A DNA stretch of 64,000 bases from Lithodes maja. Lineage: Eukaryota; Arthropoda; Malacostraca; Decapoda; Lithodidae. Below are positions 35,131-47,721 of the stretch, piece after piece (position 1 is the stretch's first letter; each line of letters opens with the position of its first letter). The translations under genes were made by a program, and so were the position numbers. The notes under the pieces are model-generated. The model saw only the letters and a list, made by a program, of their open reading frames with translations. It was not told the origin of the DNA and did not search any database. The stretch covers positions 33,910 to 97,909 of the forward strand of contig JBAKBP010007644.1 in the NCBI GenBank assembly GCA_037953745.1, read 5' to 3'.

Positions 35131-35906
35131 CATGGAAACAATTGCGCATAGCTCGCGAACCAATAACGCTATATTATTTTTGTTTTCACCATTAGAAAGA
35201 GCATAATTTTCCGATGACGGTGATATCAACAGTTATATGCGTATCTGAGCAAATAAACCAATGCCGAGGTGGGGAACAGCTCGGAACCCGGCTAGCATTG
35301 GCGGAAAAGAGACGGGTGAAGCGTAAATATTCGCATTTTGGCTCTTCATTTTAAATATTCATAGCGCAAAAAGTATTTGTCCTAGGAACTTCTAGTTTGT
35401 TTTATACTCATCAGCATTATTTGCCGTATTCATACAGCTAAATTTAAAACCATACACTTCGTAGCAACGAAATAAATCGAAAATGTTATAAACCATATTT
35501 TTTTTTTTTCGGTCACTGCATGGAAACAATTGCGCATAGCTCGCGAACCAATTATGCTATATTATTTTTGTTTTCACCATTGGAAAGAGCACAATTTTTC
35601 GATTCTGGTGATATATACAGTTATATACGTATCCGAGCAAATAACGCAACCACGAGGTGGGGAACAGCTCGGAACCCGGCTAGCATCGCCGGAACAGAGA
35701 TGGGTGAAGCATAAATATTCATATTTTGGCTCTTCATTTCAAATATTCATAGCGCAAAAAGTATTTGTCCTAGGAGCTTCTAGTTTGTTTTATACTCATC
35801 AGCATTATTTGCCGTATTCATACAGCCTAAATTTAAAACCATACACTTCGTAGCAAAGAAATAAATCAAAAATTTTATAAACCATATCAATAAGATTTTT
35901 TTTTGT
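35131..35906 (+). repeat. Two tandem copies of a 388-bp unit
   Basis: The unit starts CATGGAAACAATTGCGCATA at 35131 and again at 35519, with the same internal order (GGTGGGGAACAGCTCGGAAC, GCGCAAAAAGTATTTGTCC) and ending near GGTCACTG. A third unit starts at about 35906 and decays. Divergence between copies is moderate. No coding potential is seen. Confidence 0.9.
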
Positions 35907-35919
35907 TTTTGTTTTCGGT

Positions 35920-36312
35920 CACTGCTTGAGAACTATTGAAGATAAACAATTTCTGTTTTCAGATTTGGAAAGAGGAGAAAAAATACTATTATTTGAGCAA
36001 AAAGAAAATATATGGTCATCACTCACAATTTAGAGCTAGGACGGTGTGAAGACAATTGCATGGGAAATAATTGTATTCCGGACTCATTTACACTTTCATA
36101 TTTTGATTTATTTACATTTTGTTTTGTTTTATCATGTACTATAAATATTCCTCTTTCCATTTACATATGATACATCACAATAAACAGCATTCTGGTGGAT
36201 GAAAATACAGAAAAACACAAGGCTTCGAAAACTCGCCCAGCCTGATATTTCATGGCAAATTAGAGAATGTCTTACCATAAGTTAGATAATTAAGTTGCTG
36301 GATGCGAGAGGG
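35920..36312. other. Right arm of TTAA element, no gene
   Basis: AT-rich, no supportable coding. Ends with the inverted terminus and TTAA at 36313-36316. Confidence 0.5.
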
Positions 36313-37773
36313 TTAAGGTTAGCAACACTGAGAGACCTAAGGTGTACATTGCCATTGCTACTGGGTCACCTTGTGTGGTTCCTTCCATTGATTTCAGGGG
36401 TGATCTCCTTCGTTTGTTCTGGTTGTTTACTATGAAGAGGTCCGCAGGCTTTTTATAGGTGTTCTCTACATAGCTGGCAAAGCTGGGGCATTTTACTTTG
36501 ATGTTATGTATTGCCGTCTTTCTGTTGATGGTGTTAAAGGCGTTTGTTGCATCCACTAGCAGCACAGCTTCACAGTCCACTTGCTCATATATATTTTTCT
36601 TATGTCATGAATTGCTGCCTCTCCCCCTGCTTGGTGGCCGGCACACACTTGGAGATTACCGGCCGCTGACCGCACATCGTCTTTCACCACTTCCTTTATG
36701 CATTTTCTGATGATTCTTCTCAGCACTTCACCCACTCCTACTGGTCTGCATCCTGGATTCTTGTCTAAAGGTATTAGGCGACAAGCTGTGTAAGCCTCCA
36801 AATGTTGACAATTTTGGGTGGTCATCTTTCTTGCAAGAGCTGCCAGAGCCCTACATAAGTCTGTTGCTGCTAGTCCGAAGATTGCTCTACTCAGGATTGT
36901 CCTCCAGCCGTTTGCATCCAGCCCTGATGGGCCTGCACTGCCTTGTGTCCCTAGAGCCTTTTTCCAAATCATTTCGCCTGTGATTCGTTCGTATATGACG
37001 GTGTTCGGTGGTATATAATCACCCTCTAGCCTCTGACTCTCGTGGACACTAGGTTGTGGATGTTTCTCTTTCAACATTTGGATGGTTTCTCTTGTGATAG
37101 GCAGCAACCCACAAGCTGCCTCCTTTGTCAGGGACCTTATTGCAGGTGCCACTTTTCCTTGCCTCATCTGGTCGCCGAATCTCCTGGCCTCGTCTTCATT
37201 GTTTTCCTTTGTTTGCCGCCGCCTGCCTAGTCTCCCTTGTAATGCTCTGGCTTCATTGAGTAAGTCATCCATCTTGTTCTCATTCCATAATTTCATTCTT
37301 CTTGTTAGCGCAGTCACATTTTCCCCTTCATTAGATTTGTGGTGAGTTTTTTGCAAGAAGAGATGTGGAATGCTGAAAATTATCTTGAGAACATATGGGG
37401 CTAAAGATGTGTCACATACATAGATATAAATGAGCTTTGTCATATCGTTCAGCATGTTGGTGGTGGCACCACATTTTGGAGGGTTGAAAAAGTTGTGTGC
37501 AGACCAATGTACTATTTCTGAGTACGCTGCATCTATCCAAATTCTAACTTCCTCTTCCCGTAATCCTTTCCAGAGTATGTTTCCACCTCTGCCTGCTTCA
37601 TTTGGCCCCCTTGGAGGCCTGCCATCCTCTCTTCCGTCTCCCTCTCTTGTGTCTCTTGTTGGCTCCTCATTACTTTCCGCTTCTTGGGGTTCTTCTATCT
37701 CTCTTGGGGCCCTTGAGTCCCTTGCTACTCCCCTTATTGTTTCGGGTTCCCTGCCACCCTGACGGCCTCCCAC
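36313..37773 (-). pseudogene. RLE LINE copy A: N-terminal domain and first half of RT
   Basis: The frame from 37773 encodes a charged, Arg/Glu-rich N-terminus, a helical region (KGLREEEVRIWIDAAYSEI), FGDQMRQGKVAPAIR, and the RT fingers with GPSGLDANGWRTIL, CRLIPLDKNPG and RPVGVGEVLRRII. A 1-bp shift near the A-run at 36590 moves to frame 36580-36290 with VLLVDATNAFNTINR (catalytic D) and EGTTQGDPVAMAMY. The sequence then reaches the TTAA insertion, before the YADD motif. It would bind element RNA and prime DNA synthesis at a nicked target. Confidence 0.8.
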
Positions 37774-37786
37774 ATCTGCCTCCCAC

Positions 37787-37827
37787 TACTACTACTACTA
37801 TTACTACTACTACTACTACCTGTGCAT
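37787..37827. repeat. (ACT)n microsatellite at 5' flank of RLE copy A
   Basis: ACT/TAC repeat with one ATT interruption directly beyond the start of the RLE LINE coding region. It mirrors the TAC repeats at the 3' flank. Confidence 0.9.
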
Positions 37828-37942
37828 CCCCTCTTTGGACCCTAAACCAGGTCAGAACAGTCATCAAAGCGTCCGACTTGGTAGTCATTCAGCTACTTAC
37901 TATTCCGGGGTCAGCACTCAGACTCATCATCGTGGATTACTA

Positions 37943-38577
37943 CGTGGAACAACGTTTGCCCCAAGACCAGGAAACCCATACCGATTACCGAGTGTCAAAA
38001 CCGCTTCCAGATACTCGCAGACTCAGATGACGAAGCGGAAATAGAAGAAGTCCGGCTCGTGGGAGACTCGATGATACGTGGTCAGCTCACAGAGTTTTGC
38101 GCCAGAGCACCTAAGACCAGGAAGCGTTTTTGTATCCCTGGTGGTGGTGTGGACGACGTAGTTGCTGCAGTTGACGAAGTATCTAAGCTGGCCCCTGCTA
38201 ATACAATGTATGTCATCCACGTTGGATCCAACGATGTACAGCGAACCCGGTCGGAAGATTTGCTTTTACAGTACCAGCAGCTGATCAAGTCGTTTAAGGA
38301 GAAATCATCAAGGATCATCGTCTCAGGAATTATCCCCCGGCTTGGTGTAGAGAGCCGATTTTACAACATAGCCACCAGCACAAATCGTTGTCTAGCAAAC
38401 CTCTGCAGGAAGGAAAACGTGGGATTCGTCGACACCTGGGACAATTTCTACTACGATGACTATTTGTTTTCGGAGGATGGAGTTCATCTGAACCAGGTGG
38501 GAGCAGCACGTTTTGGGCGTCTTCTCAACGATGCGGTGAAGGATTTTCGGAGAAGAAATCGACTCAGCACAGGATAA
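37943..38577 (+). pseudogene. CR1 ORF1 segment with SGNH/GDSL esterase domain
   Basis: The frame is open upstream of 38059 (ADSDDEAEIEEVRLVGDSM), so the GTG at 38059 is not a start. SGNH blocks: GDSMIRG (nucleophile Ser), IPGGGVDD (Gly), HVGSNDV (Asn) and DGVHLNQVG (Asp/His near the end). An esterase domain is known in ORF1 of CR1-clade LINEs, where it is thought to aid association with membranes or RNA; the exact role is unsettled. All four catalytic blocks are visible. The ORF stops at 38577, 80 bp before the endonuclease frame. Confidence 0.82.
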
Positions 38578-38654
38578 CCAGGAAGGAGGACCGAAGACAG
38601 CGAGGGCGGCAACCTGCGAAGGAATTAAATGCTAATCTGTCAAGAACCGCGAAT

Positions 38655-39267
38655 TTGGATAAAGCTCCACCAACACGACCCAAATTCAAAACCGCCAGGG
38701 ATAACGACCGAGGACCGATGTCAGCCATGAATGTAAATGTAGATCCGATCAGAACCAAAAATTTGATTAAAGAACGTTCTGTGAGTTCTAAAACCGCAAC
38801 TTTAAAGGTTTTCTATGCAAACGCTCATAGCATCAATACAGTAGATAGAGACTTTTTAGCAGAGTATTCACTTCCCGGTTATGTAATGTTTGAGAAAAGC
38901 CGAATAAATAAAAATGGAGGTGGCGTTTTATTTTATATCAAAGAAAGTCTTAACCCGACCCTCTTGTCAAAACCTAAAATTGTGAACGTCGACACATCTT
39001 TTGTGCTAATAAAGAATAATAAAGGTACAAAAATAATACTTGCATTAGTATACAGACCTCCAGCTCAATCAGTGCAAACTGACCGAGAAATTTATGAACA
39101 AATTGCAGATGTAAGTAACTCACAAGATACCATATTTTTTGGCGACTTTATTTTACCTGTGGCCAAGTGGGGCGATACTCTTACTTCACACTCCGGACAT
39201 GACTTGTATACAAACTTGCAAGAGAGTTCGCTTTATCAATTTGTTCGAACACCGACCCGTGGTAATA
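38655..39267 (+). pseudogene. CR1 ORF2: APE endonuclease, internally deleted
   Basis: Frame with KVFYANAHSIN, then a jump straight to RDFLAEYSLPGYVMFEK. The middle segment that normally carries the catalytic glutamate of APE endonucleases is absent. GGGVLFYIK and VYRPP follow, then GDFILPV, in which the usual Asn of the GDFN motif is Ile. The end of the domain (LDIVLAT, NSDHRTI) lies beyond the insertion at 40444-40660. Both defects predict loss of target nicking. Confidence 0.82.
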
Positions 39268-40068
39268 ACATAAGAACATAAGAAAATGGGAGTCTGCAAA
39301 AAGCCGATCGGCCCATACAAGGCAGATCCCTGTAATGACATGATTCGACAGATGCTCACTATGTATGGCTAGGTAAGAGTACCATACACTTAGGTACTAA
39401 TTGTTGTTCATATTGGAAGGTCCTTGTAACTAATATTAGATGTCCGATGTCATCTCATGTCCGAAATCACCCCAAACTATGTCCGAAAACACCCCAATAA
39501 ATCTGGAAAACAATAAAAGTAAATTGTTAGGGCTATAGGCTGTGTATTATGAACTTTGGGGAAAGAGTTACTGTGTGTATGGTCTCGCAGATAATTGTAG
39601 AACATTCTGGTGTAGGTTAATTGTCTTCCTCACATCCCATTAATTATGCTCAGTAGAAGTTTGACACACTTACAAAAACATGTGTTTTCTTTGTTACATA
39701 TTCACAAATATTTACCACAAATTAAATTAATTAATTTAAATTATTAGTTCATCCTACATATAGTTACAACATTCCTCTTGAATGCTACACATCTATTTTT
39801 CAAAACCAAACTCCTCTTCTCTCTATTTTTATTTGTTTTACTTTTTATCCAAAATGTCCGAAGTTGTCCACTTGTCCGAAGCCACCCCAGATGACGATAC
39901 TGTAATAATAATAATAAATAAAAATATACTATATATAAATGAACTTCAACCGTATTTAAGCTGGTAATCCTGCTAAACATCGATGTCTACAACTCCAACT
40001 TCCCTATAGAACGAAACTCGCAAGTGGTCAATTGAGACAAATATACACTAGACTGACATTAGGAATGC

Positions 40069-40258
40069 GCTAGAATGTATCATAGATAGTATACAAATAA
40101 TAATGTGCTAGAATGTATCATAGATAGTATACAAATAATAATGTGCTAGAATGTATCATAGATAGTATACAAATAATAATGTGCTAGAATGTATCATAGA
40201 TAGTATACAAATAATAATGTGCTAGAATGTATCATAGATAGTATACAAATACTAATAA
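40069..40258 (+). repeat. Five tandem 38-bp units
   Basis: Unit GCTAGAATGTATCATAGATA plus GTATACAAATAATAATGT. Starts are at 40069, 40107, 40145, 40183 and 40221. Confidence 0.93.
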
Positions 40259-40354
40259 TGTTTCAAATGAACATATAAATCATAACACACAAAGATGATA
40301 AGTCTCAAATCAGAAGACAAAGTCCCGAATTAAATAGGCCTACAAAGCTCACGA

Positions 40355-40443
40355 GGAAGTCCCGGGACTCGAACCTGGGATAACTCACACAGAAACTAAA
40401 ACTTGCCAGCACCACGAGAGACCTAGACGTAGATTGTTTTTGA
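40355..40443 (-). repeat. tRNA-like SINE head
   Basis: On the minus strand a strong T-arm with B-box (CCCAGGTTCGAGTCCCGGG, about 40360-40380) lies downstream of GTGGTGCTGGCAAG (about 40410-40423), A-box-like. Part of the insertion end; not a complete tRNA. Confidence 0.5.
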
Positions 40444-42690
40444 CATTGTACTTGCAACAAAAGAAGAATTAATAGAGAATTTGAATGTTGGTGATGAATT
40501 CAGTAACAGCGACCATCGTACGATAACTTTCACTTTAAACTTTACTAGTAACGAACCAAATAGTAGCATCGAAAAAGTCCCTAATATCAAGAAAGCAAAC
40601 TTTCATAAACTTAGAGCTATGTTTAAAGAAACTGACTGTAGGCTCTTTAATTAACAATAACGACATAAATACATCTTGGAAGTTATTCGAAACCACTTAC
40701 CTAAAAGCAGTGCAAGACTGCATACCATCGGAAATACGGCGTCCAGGCCATAATAATAAGCCCAAATGGTGGAATAAAGATATTTCAAACTGCCTGCTTG
40801 CTAAAAAATTTGCTAATGATAGATTAAAATCCTCACAAAATGACGAAGAATGGGTGAAATTTGTAGAGCTACGACGCAAAGCCAAAAAGTTAATTAAGCA
40901 AAGTAAAAAGACCCTAGAGTTACATATTGCGAATCAAAGTAAAACAAACCCGAAAGAATTCTATAGTTATATCAGAAAGAAAAAAGTAGTTACTTCAACT
41001 GTTGGACCGTTAGTCGATGAAAATGGAGAATACACCAAAGACGAAGTACAAATGAGTAATGCCCTCAATACATTCTTTGCATCACTTTTTACAACAGAAG
41101 ACTTCAGTGATATCCCTACACCATCGCCGATTCAGATTGATAATTCAGATGTTCTAAGCAATATCACCGTTACAGAGAGAGAAGTATTCAATTGTTTAGA
41201 TAAACTCAAGGTAAATAAAACGCCTGGACCTGATACAATCTCGCCTAGAGTTCTAAAGGAAGCTAAGGATGAGCTCTCCAAACCACTGACATTACTATTC
41301 AATAAATCCTTGCAGTCTAGAACTATGCCTGATCAGTGGAAGATAGCCAACGTAACACCGATATTCAAAAAAGGCAGCAAATCCCTACCCAGTAACTATC
41401 GTCCAATTAGCTTAACCTCAGTTGTATGTAAAATGCTAGAAACGGTCATAAGAGAGAGACTCGTAAATCACTTAGAGGAAAATAACATACTTAAAGATAC
41501 TCAACACGGCTTTCGTAAAAAACGTTCCTGTTTAACAAACCTCTTAGACTTCTTCCACGATATCCTCAACCTCTACGATGAGAGTAAAGCTGTAGATATT
41601 ATATACCTTGATTTTCAAAAGGCCTTTGACAAAGTTCCCCACAAACGTTTACTGCTAAAACTAAAAGCGCATGGAATACAAGACGGTGTGTTGAAATGGA
41701 TAGAAAATTGGCTCAGCGACAGAAAGCAAAGAGTAGTCATAAACGGTAAGGCATCTAAATGGACCAATGTAAGTAGCGGGGTACCCCAGGGATCGGTACT
41801 AGGACCAATTCTCTTTCTAATTTACATCAACGACATAGATGAGGGTCTCACCTGTACAATCTCAAAATTTGCTGACGATACAAAAACTGCAAATAGCGTA
41901 CTCTCAAAAGAACAAGTTGACGATATGCAACACAATCTAGATAAATTGTCACATTGGGCCCAAATTTGGCAAATGAGTTTCAATGCGGATAAATGTAAAG
42001 TACTACATATCGGATACCTAAATGAGAAAGCAAACTATTCGATGAATGGCACTCAGCTTAAGAATGTAAACAGAGAAACCGATCTGGGAGTAACAATATT
42101 GAGTAACCTAAAACCGAGTCAACAATGTTCAGAAGTTGTTAAGAAGGCAAACAAAATAATTGGCTTTATAGGCAGATCATTTGAGCATAAATCCAAAGAC
42201 GTAATCCTAACCCTTTACAATTCCTTAGTCCGCCCTCTTCTGGAATACTGCGTTCAATGCTGGTGCCCTTATTACCAAAAAGACATAAACAAGCTAGAAC
42301 GAGTTCAACGTAGAGTTACCAAAATGATACCTAGCCTAAAGAACAAACCATACGAAGAGCGTCTTAGAGAATTAAATCTATTTCCTTTAACCCAGCGCAG
42401 ATTAAGAGGTGACTTAATTCAAGTGTTCAAAATCATCAAAGGCATCGACAATATGAACTGTAGTAAGTACTTCACTATCGACCAATCTAATTACACGCGG
42501 GGAAACGGTTGCAAAATTATTGGTAAATCTTTTAACTCACACGAATCTTAGAATTTCTTCTTCAATCGAGTTGTCAACTTTTGGAATGGGCTTCCCCGAG
42601 ACGTTATAGACTGCAGCACCGTTGATTAATTTAAATTCCGCCTAGACAAATATCTCGCATCAAACCCGTGACTGACTGCGTTTGTAAATG
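40444..42690 (+). pseudogene. CR1 ORF2: endonuclease end and reverse transcriptase
   Basis: 40444-40660 reads LDIVLATKEELIEN and NSDHRTITFTLN with a stop and frame change. The long open frame 40710-42551 then gives the linker (PKWWNKDISNCLLAKKFANDR) and all RT motifs (YRPISLTS, DFQKAFDKVP, GVPQGSVLGP, FADDTK). It stops at TAG (42549-42551), where copy 1 has a lysine codon. The remaining 46 codons follow with a further in-frame change. Copy 1 shows what the intact C-terminus looks like. Confidence 0.88.
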
Positions 42691-42989
42691 AATAACTTTA
42701 TTTTATCCTCCCCTCAGTTACTAACCCATATGTCCCCTACTAACTTCCTAGTCCTGCCACGTTAGTGGCAGGGCAGTAGTTCCCTTTCCAATGTTCCCTT
42801 ACCCACTCTAAACCACTGTTTGGACACTTGATCCTCAGTGTTTTGGAGGACAAGCAGCCTAGAAGGGTCACTAGATCTGTTGTTGCTTGATTTCCTTTGT
42901 ACTCCTTTGTACTCCTTTGTACTAGATTGATTTTTATTTAATATTGTTCATACATTTTATTTTACAAGCATCAGATATTACTATTCAAC

Positions 42990-43354
42990 ACCATGCAACT
43001 TCAATCCAGTCTCCTTCCTATGCGACCCTCTGCCACTGCTGCCTCGTAGTCCACTTCTGCCACCGTCGCTGGTTGTGGTGCAGACCGTCTTGTTCCCCGC
43101 AGGCATAGTAGTGCTGATCTGAGCAACGAGAAAGATAGACGGCACCTCATCCAGGCTACAACGTGGCTCCTGGGCTGTTTCTTCTTCTCTGCAATGATCT
43201 CTGCAAGCCTTGAATAGAAGCACTGGACCCTAGGTCCCATCCCTCCAGATGTGGTGAAGACTAGTGGGGTAAAGCTGCCATGTTCGATATTTAAGATCCT
43301 TTCCCCATAATGCCCTGACCTTCTCTTGTTCATTCCTCTTATAATGTTGAATGG
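42990..43354 (-). pseudogene. RLE LINE copy B: C-terminal piece
   Basis: Encodes HYGERILNIEHGSFTPLVF and GGMGPRVQCFYSR, matching copy A at 30760-30850, with frameshifts. It is cut on the high side by the LINE at 43355. Confidence 0.8.
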
Positions 43355-45828
43355 CTCACTCATTCAGCCAGGACTGATGATGCTGGTCTTGAATGTGAGC
43401 TATTTGCAGACTCATTTAATCTCACTCAACTAGTCAACCAACCCACCCGTGTACCAGATAATCCTAATCATAATTCCCACCTACTGGACTTATTTTTAAC
43501 AACCAATTCAGAAAATTATGATGTTACAGTGAGGTCCCCGCTTGGATCTTCTGATCACTGTCTGATACAGGCCACCTGTCTATCACCTACCACACCTTCC
43601 CACTCTGAACCTGTGTTGGTGACTAAATGGCATTACGATAGGGCAGACTGGAAGGGTCTTCAAGGTTTCTTTATTGATATTCCCTGGACCTCTTTCTTTT
43701 CTAATGATGCACACTCCACCTTGAGCCACATACAAGATTTTGTAAAAATTGGAATGGAAACTTTTATTCCTCATCAAAAGTACAGTAAAAGATCTAATTC
43801 ACCTAAATGCTTTGACCATAATTGTGCTAGAGTAACTGAACAAAAAGCAATAGCCTACAATGCATACACAAGATCAAAAACACATGTAGCCTTTAATTTC
43901 TTTAGAAACATCAGAAATCATGCCAAAACTGTATTAAACCTAACTAAATCAAACTTTCTCCACAAGCAGGCAAATAAACTTCTAAATTATCCAAATGATA
44001 ACAAAATATTTTGGTCTACTCTTAACTCATTCAAATCCAACTTCACTACTGTTTCATCCATTCCACCATTAAAATCTCCGACTGGCAATCTTGTAAGTGA
44101 CCCAAGAGGTAAAGCTAACCTTCTTGCGGATATTTTCTCCGCCAACTCAACCTTAGACGAAATAAATCAAGATGTCCCTGTACTTAATTTTAATTCGCCT
44201 GAAATTCCCTCACTTAAGATCCACACCAGACATGTCAAAACAATTTTGCAGAATCTCTCAGTAGATAAGGCTCCTGGTCCAGATGAAATTCCTCCAATAG
44301 TACTTAAGAATTGCTCCTTGGTGCTCGCTCCTGTATTGGCAAACAAAAATCCGTCTGTGTACTCATACCTCATGCTTCCCAGTGCCCTGGAAAGAAGCAA
44401 ACATTCATCCAGTTCCTAAAAAAGATGCCTCTTCAGATCCATCAAACTACAGACCAATAGCTATAACTTCCACTCTTAGTAAAGTCTTTGAAATTATATT
44501 AAATAATCACATAATTGAGCATCTTGAGAATAATAAATTAATCAGTGATAGGCAATATGGTTTTAGACGATGTCGATCAACTGCAGACATTCTTTGCCTT
44601 CTTACGCATCAAATCAACCAAGCTACAGACCAACATGGTGAAACACATACAATAGCACTGGATATATCAAAGGCATTTGATAGAGTCTGGCATCAATCCT
44701 TATTGTCGAAGATGTCACACTACGGCCTTGCATCATTAGTTCCACTAATTTCTTCTTATCTTCATAACAGAAAAATATGTGTAATGGTAGATGGCCTTTA
44801 TTCTCAATTTCACTCAATAAATGCTGGTGTTCCCCAGGGATCAGGTTTGGCCCCAATTCTGTTCCTCATTCATATCAATGATCTCATATCTACCACTCAT
44901 AATCCAATACATTCCTACGCAGATGACTCAACACTCCACAGTTCCTTCACATTTACCAATTCTTTCACCCAACCCGATCTTATAAATTCAAAAATAAACA
45001 CTGCAATTTCTCGGAACCAGGACCTTTCTAGAATTAATGGATGGGGACAAAAGAATCTAGTTTCCTTTAATGCACAGAAAACCAAGTACATTCAATTTTC
45101 TAACCGACAGAATCTCACTGACTCCCATATATTTTTTAATGATGTAAATATTCCCACTTCCCCTAGTATTGACATTCTCGGTGTAACATTAACTACTAAC
45201 TTGAGCTGGACACATTATGTTAGAAGCATTGCTAAGAATGCCTCTAAAAAACTGGGACTCCTGTACAGAGTTCGAGAATTCTTCACTGACGAGCAGTTGG
45301 CCGTAATATATAAAAGTCATGTGCGTTCTCAGATGGATTACTGTTCACCTCTGTGGGGTGGAAGTGGAGTGGTTGCATTGAGGCAGTTGGACAAAATTCA
45401 AAATAAAGCTATTAGATTAATCAATAACCCTGCAATCACACAGGACCTTCCTACATTATCCATACGAAGAAACGTTGCATCCCTTGCATTATTCTACAGA
45501 TATTTTCACAGCAATTGTTCCGAGGAACTTGCTTCAATTGTGCCGCCTCTCCACATCTTTCCCCGTAGAACTAGGGCAGCTGAGAGCGCCCATGAATTTA
45601 CACTTTCTCCTCCACAATGCAGAACTTCTGCTTATCAGAATTCATTTATCCCCAGAGCTACTACTCTTTGGAATTCACTTCCCTCGAATTGCTTTCCACA
45701 AACTTACAATTTACAAATGTTTAAATCCAGTTGTTACAAACATTTTATGAATGGAGGATGCCTTTAGGCACATGGACCTTTTTGTTTTATCTGTGTTTTT
45801 CCTTCCTCCGTTCATTGTCTCTTAAAAA
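43355..45828 (+). mobile_element. CR1/Jockey-group LINE with poly(A), 5'-truncated
   Basis: Begins inside the endonuclease (LFADSFNLTQLV, near 43400) and ends in a short A-run (45823-45828). A 105-bp antisense relic of the same 3' end lies at 4727-4832 with a much longer poly(A), confirming the terminus. It is inserted within RLE copy B. The coding frame is shifted once near 44390. Confidence 0.85.
43379..45767 (+). pseudogene. LINE endonuclease end and reverse transcriptase
   Basis: Frame 1 (to 44419) holds the APE C-terminus (NSHLLDLFLTT, GSSDHCLI) and linker (VDKAPGPDEIPPIVLKN). A frame change near 44385 passes to frame 44382-45767: RT with NYRPIAITSTLSKVFE, ALDISKAFDRVWH, NAGVPQGSGLAPILF and active site SYADDSTL (about 44919). 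The C-terminus has VRSQMDYCSPLWGG and PRATTLWNSLPSN, ending NGGCL. Catalytic residues are intact, but the frameshift and truncation make it defective. The group assignment (CR1/Jockey) is by motif style. Confidence 0.82.
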
Positions 45829-45839
45829 ACGTTTCTGCA

Positions 45840-47721
45840 TAGTAGCCACGTGCAGACATGCGCGCGCGTCGGCTGCCCAGCCGTTTAGAAACCGGCTGGT
45901 GGCAGCCGGCCGGCCGGCTTTTCCTTAGTATATATCCTACGACAATGTAACTAATGTCTGGGATATTCTTATGTTGTTTCACAGCTTGTAGCTGCCCTTA
46001 TTCTTAACCAACGCATCTTAGTATATTTTATTCTCGATAGTTGATTGTTTCATTATAATATATAAGATGTAAGTCTAGTGAGAGTGGGAGGAGACGAGCG
46101 GGAGAGAGAGACCGGCTGGGGGACGTTGCTTCGTGCGGAGAGTCTAGCTTGGGACGAGCCTGATGTGTCACATGCATTTGATTGCAACGTTAGGCTTAGT
46201 TTCGACTCACGCACGGGTAGACGATTTTGACCCGGCAACTGTGTTGAGTGTTGCCAAGCCTGGGATGTATTCTGCATGCCTAGTGGGGGTTCCAGACAGA
46301 TTCAAGACTCAGAGCTCACCTCACTGTCGTACCCTTCGTACCCCCTTGATATGTATCCCTCTCAACCCCACTTAGAAACTTTCTCTCTTACTTTGTATAC
46401 CTTCTTTCCACTACTTCACCAATCTATTTAATTATCCAATCCCCTTGATAGACCTTATATCTATTATTGTATTAACGACGAGCTCTCAGATAACTAGATA
46501 GGATTTAGGGCCTTATGCAGAGATGTAATTGTTAATGAGACCTAGGAAGCTTTTTTGTTGTCTCATATTTGGTGGTTTCATGCTTGCTAGTGTGTTCTTG
46601 TGTCAGGTTAGCAGGGGCTAGACCGGAGGGGAGGCTTTTTGCGATCCTTTAAGTAAAGTCTGCTGGTGCGAGTCCCGTGGACCCGCACGACTTTACTAGG
46701 ATACCCGTGGGAGTCTGGGGGCATTTTCTTGTCTGTGTCCCTGTGTGTCTAGCGTTGTGTTGTGTAAGGGCCCTTGCCTAGTCCACTCAGCACTGCACTA
46801 GCACGTCTTGCTTTTGTTTTAGGGTCGCCAGGAGAGAGTCAGATACTTGCGATCTGAGTCTCTCAAGAGAGCACCCTTTCAATTAGAGTAATTTGGCGCA
46901 CAGACTTGGGAACGTCCCTAGGCTAGAGCAGGTGGCTCAGCCCGGGTGTCCGAAGCCTATATCCTTCCGGCTAGACCTCTGCCACCTGGCAGATTAACAG
47001 CTAGGGGTTTATTATTTCTGCATGCTTGTTATTGTGCCACAGTTTACCGTTTTTGTGAGCATTGTGAGTCAGGGTGTGGCTTAGAGACTCTGTCCAAGCA
47101 GGCTTGCCTGACTAAGAGTGAGAAGTACACCTGTATGTGGTTATGTTGCGAGTTGCTACCTTTATTTAATTATACCTATGCCATTATACACTGTATGGCC
47201 TATCACTAGTATTTATTCCTGCTTATGAGTTAAGAGTTCTCTAAATCCGTAACGTACTTTCTTTGCTAAGTATCAGATCCTACAGTAGCCACATGCAGTT
47301 TAGAAACCCGCATCTTGTCTACCTGTACGATGTTTTGAGGACTGTTTGCTTTCACCTTCTTTCACGCAGGGGTGATTAGTTGTATTAATTAACGTAACGT
47401 TAAATATACTTTCTTCTAGTTTGTTATTAAATTGTTTCTGCAATTTAATTCTGTTATCTATCTTTTCCTTTAAGCTTTAAGTCAACTTAATTGTGTGATC
47501 TTTTATATAGCCTGCTTGACTATCAGCAGTCTATAGTGCATGCACCCTGTAACCGAGTCATAGGATATCTCGTTGTCCAGGGAGGACTCTTGACGGTTTA
47601 GGGTGGTTTGTTGCCTGGGTTTATAGATAAGGGTTGGATCTAGCGTTTTCCGTTGTTGCTTGTTGCCGCATACCTAGTCCAATAGAAAGAGCCCAGTGTT
47701 TATATATCCCAGGATGTAACA
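45840..47721 (+). repeat. Long LTR-like segment related to the Gmr1-like LTR
   Basis: The right end is GTAACA (47716-47721), like the Gmr1-like LTRs. The middle shares a diverged but collinear order with them: CTGTGTGTCTAGCGTTGTGTT, GTCGCCAGGAGAGAGTCAGA, TCTCAAGAGAGCACCC and TTTGGCGCACAG (compare 19070-19230). This suggests a solo LTR of a related family. The left boundary and a target duplication are not resolved; 45840 is approximate. A palindromic GC block (GCCGGCCGGCCGGC) sits at about 45906-45920. Confidence 0.55.

Larger units (their letters stand above)
39268..40443. repeat. 1.2-kb insertion in the CR1 endonuclease
   Basis: Begins with repeated CATAAGAACATAAGAA and a segment I recall as a dispersed repeat family in crustaceans (GGCCCATACAAGGCAGATCC; not verified). 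It contains repeated TGTCCGAA/CACCCCA motifs (39440-39500, 39855-39890), five 38-bp tandem units and a tRNA-like end. No coding region is recognised. CR1 coding sequence resumes immediately after it. Confidence 0.65.
37830..42925 (+). mobile_element. CR1-type LINE, long copy 2
   Basis: Contains an SGNH-esterase ORF1 segment, APE endonuclease and RT in order, ending in three TTTGTACTCC-type tail units (about 42897-42925). The last 2 kb match copy 1 at 14931-16925 closely. It is interrupted at 39268-40443 by an insertion with a tRNA-like end. It carries an internal deletion in the endonuclease, a substitution in its catalytic GDFN motif, and a premature stop near the RT C-terminus, so it is inactive. 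Its far 5' end is unclear because of the neighbouring RLE LINE. Confidence 0.85.
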
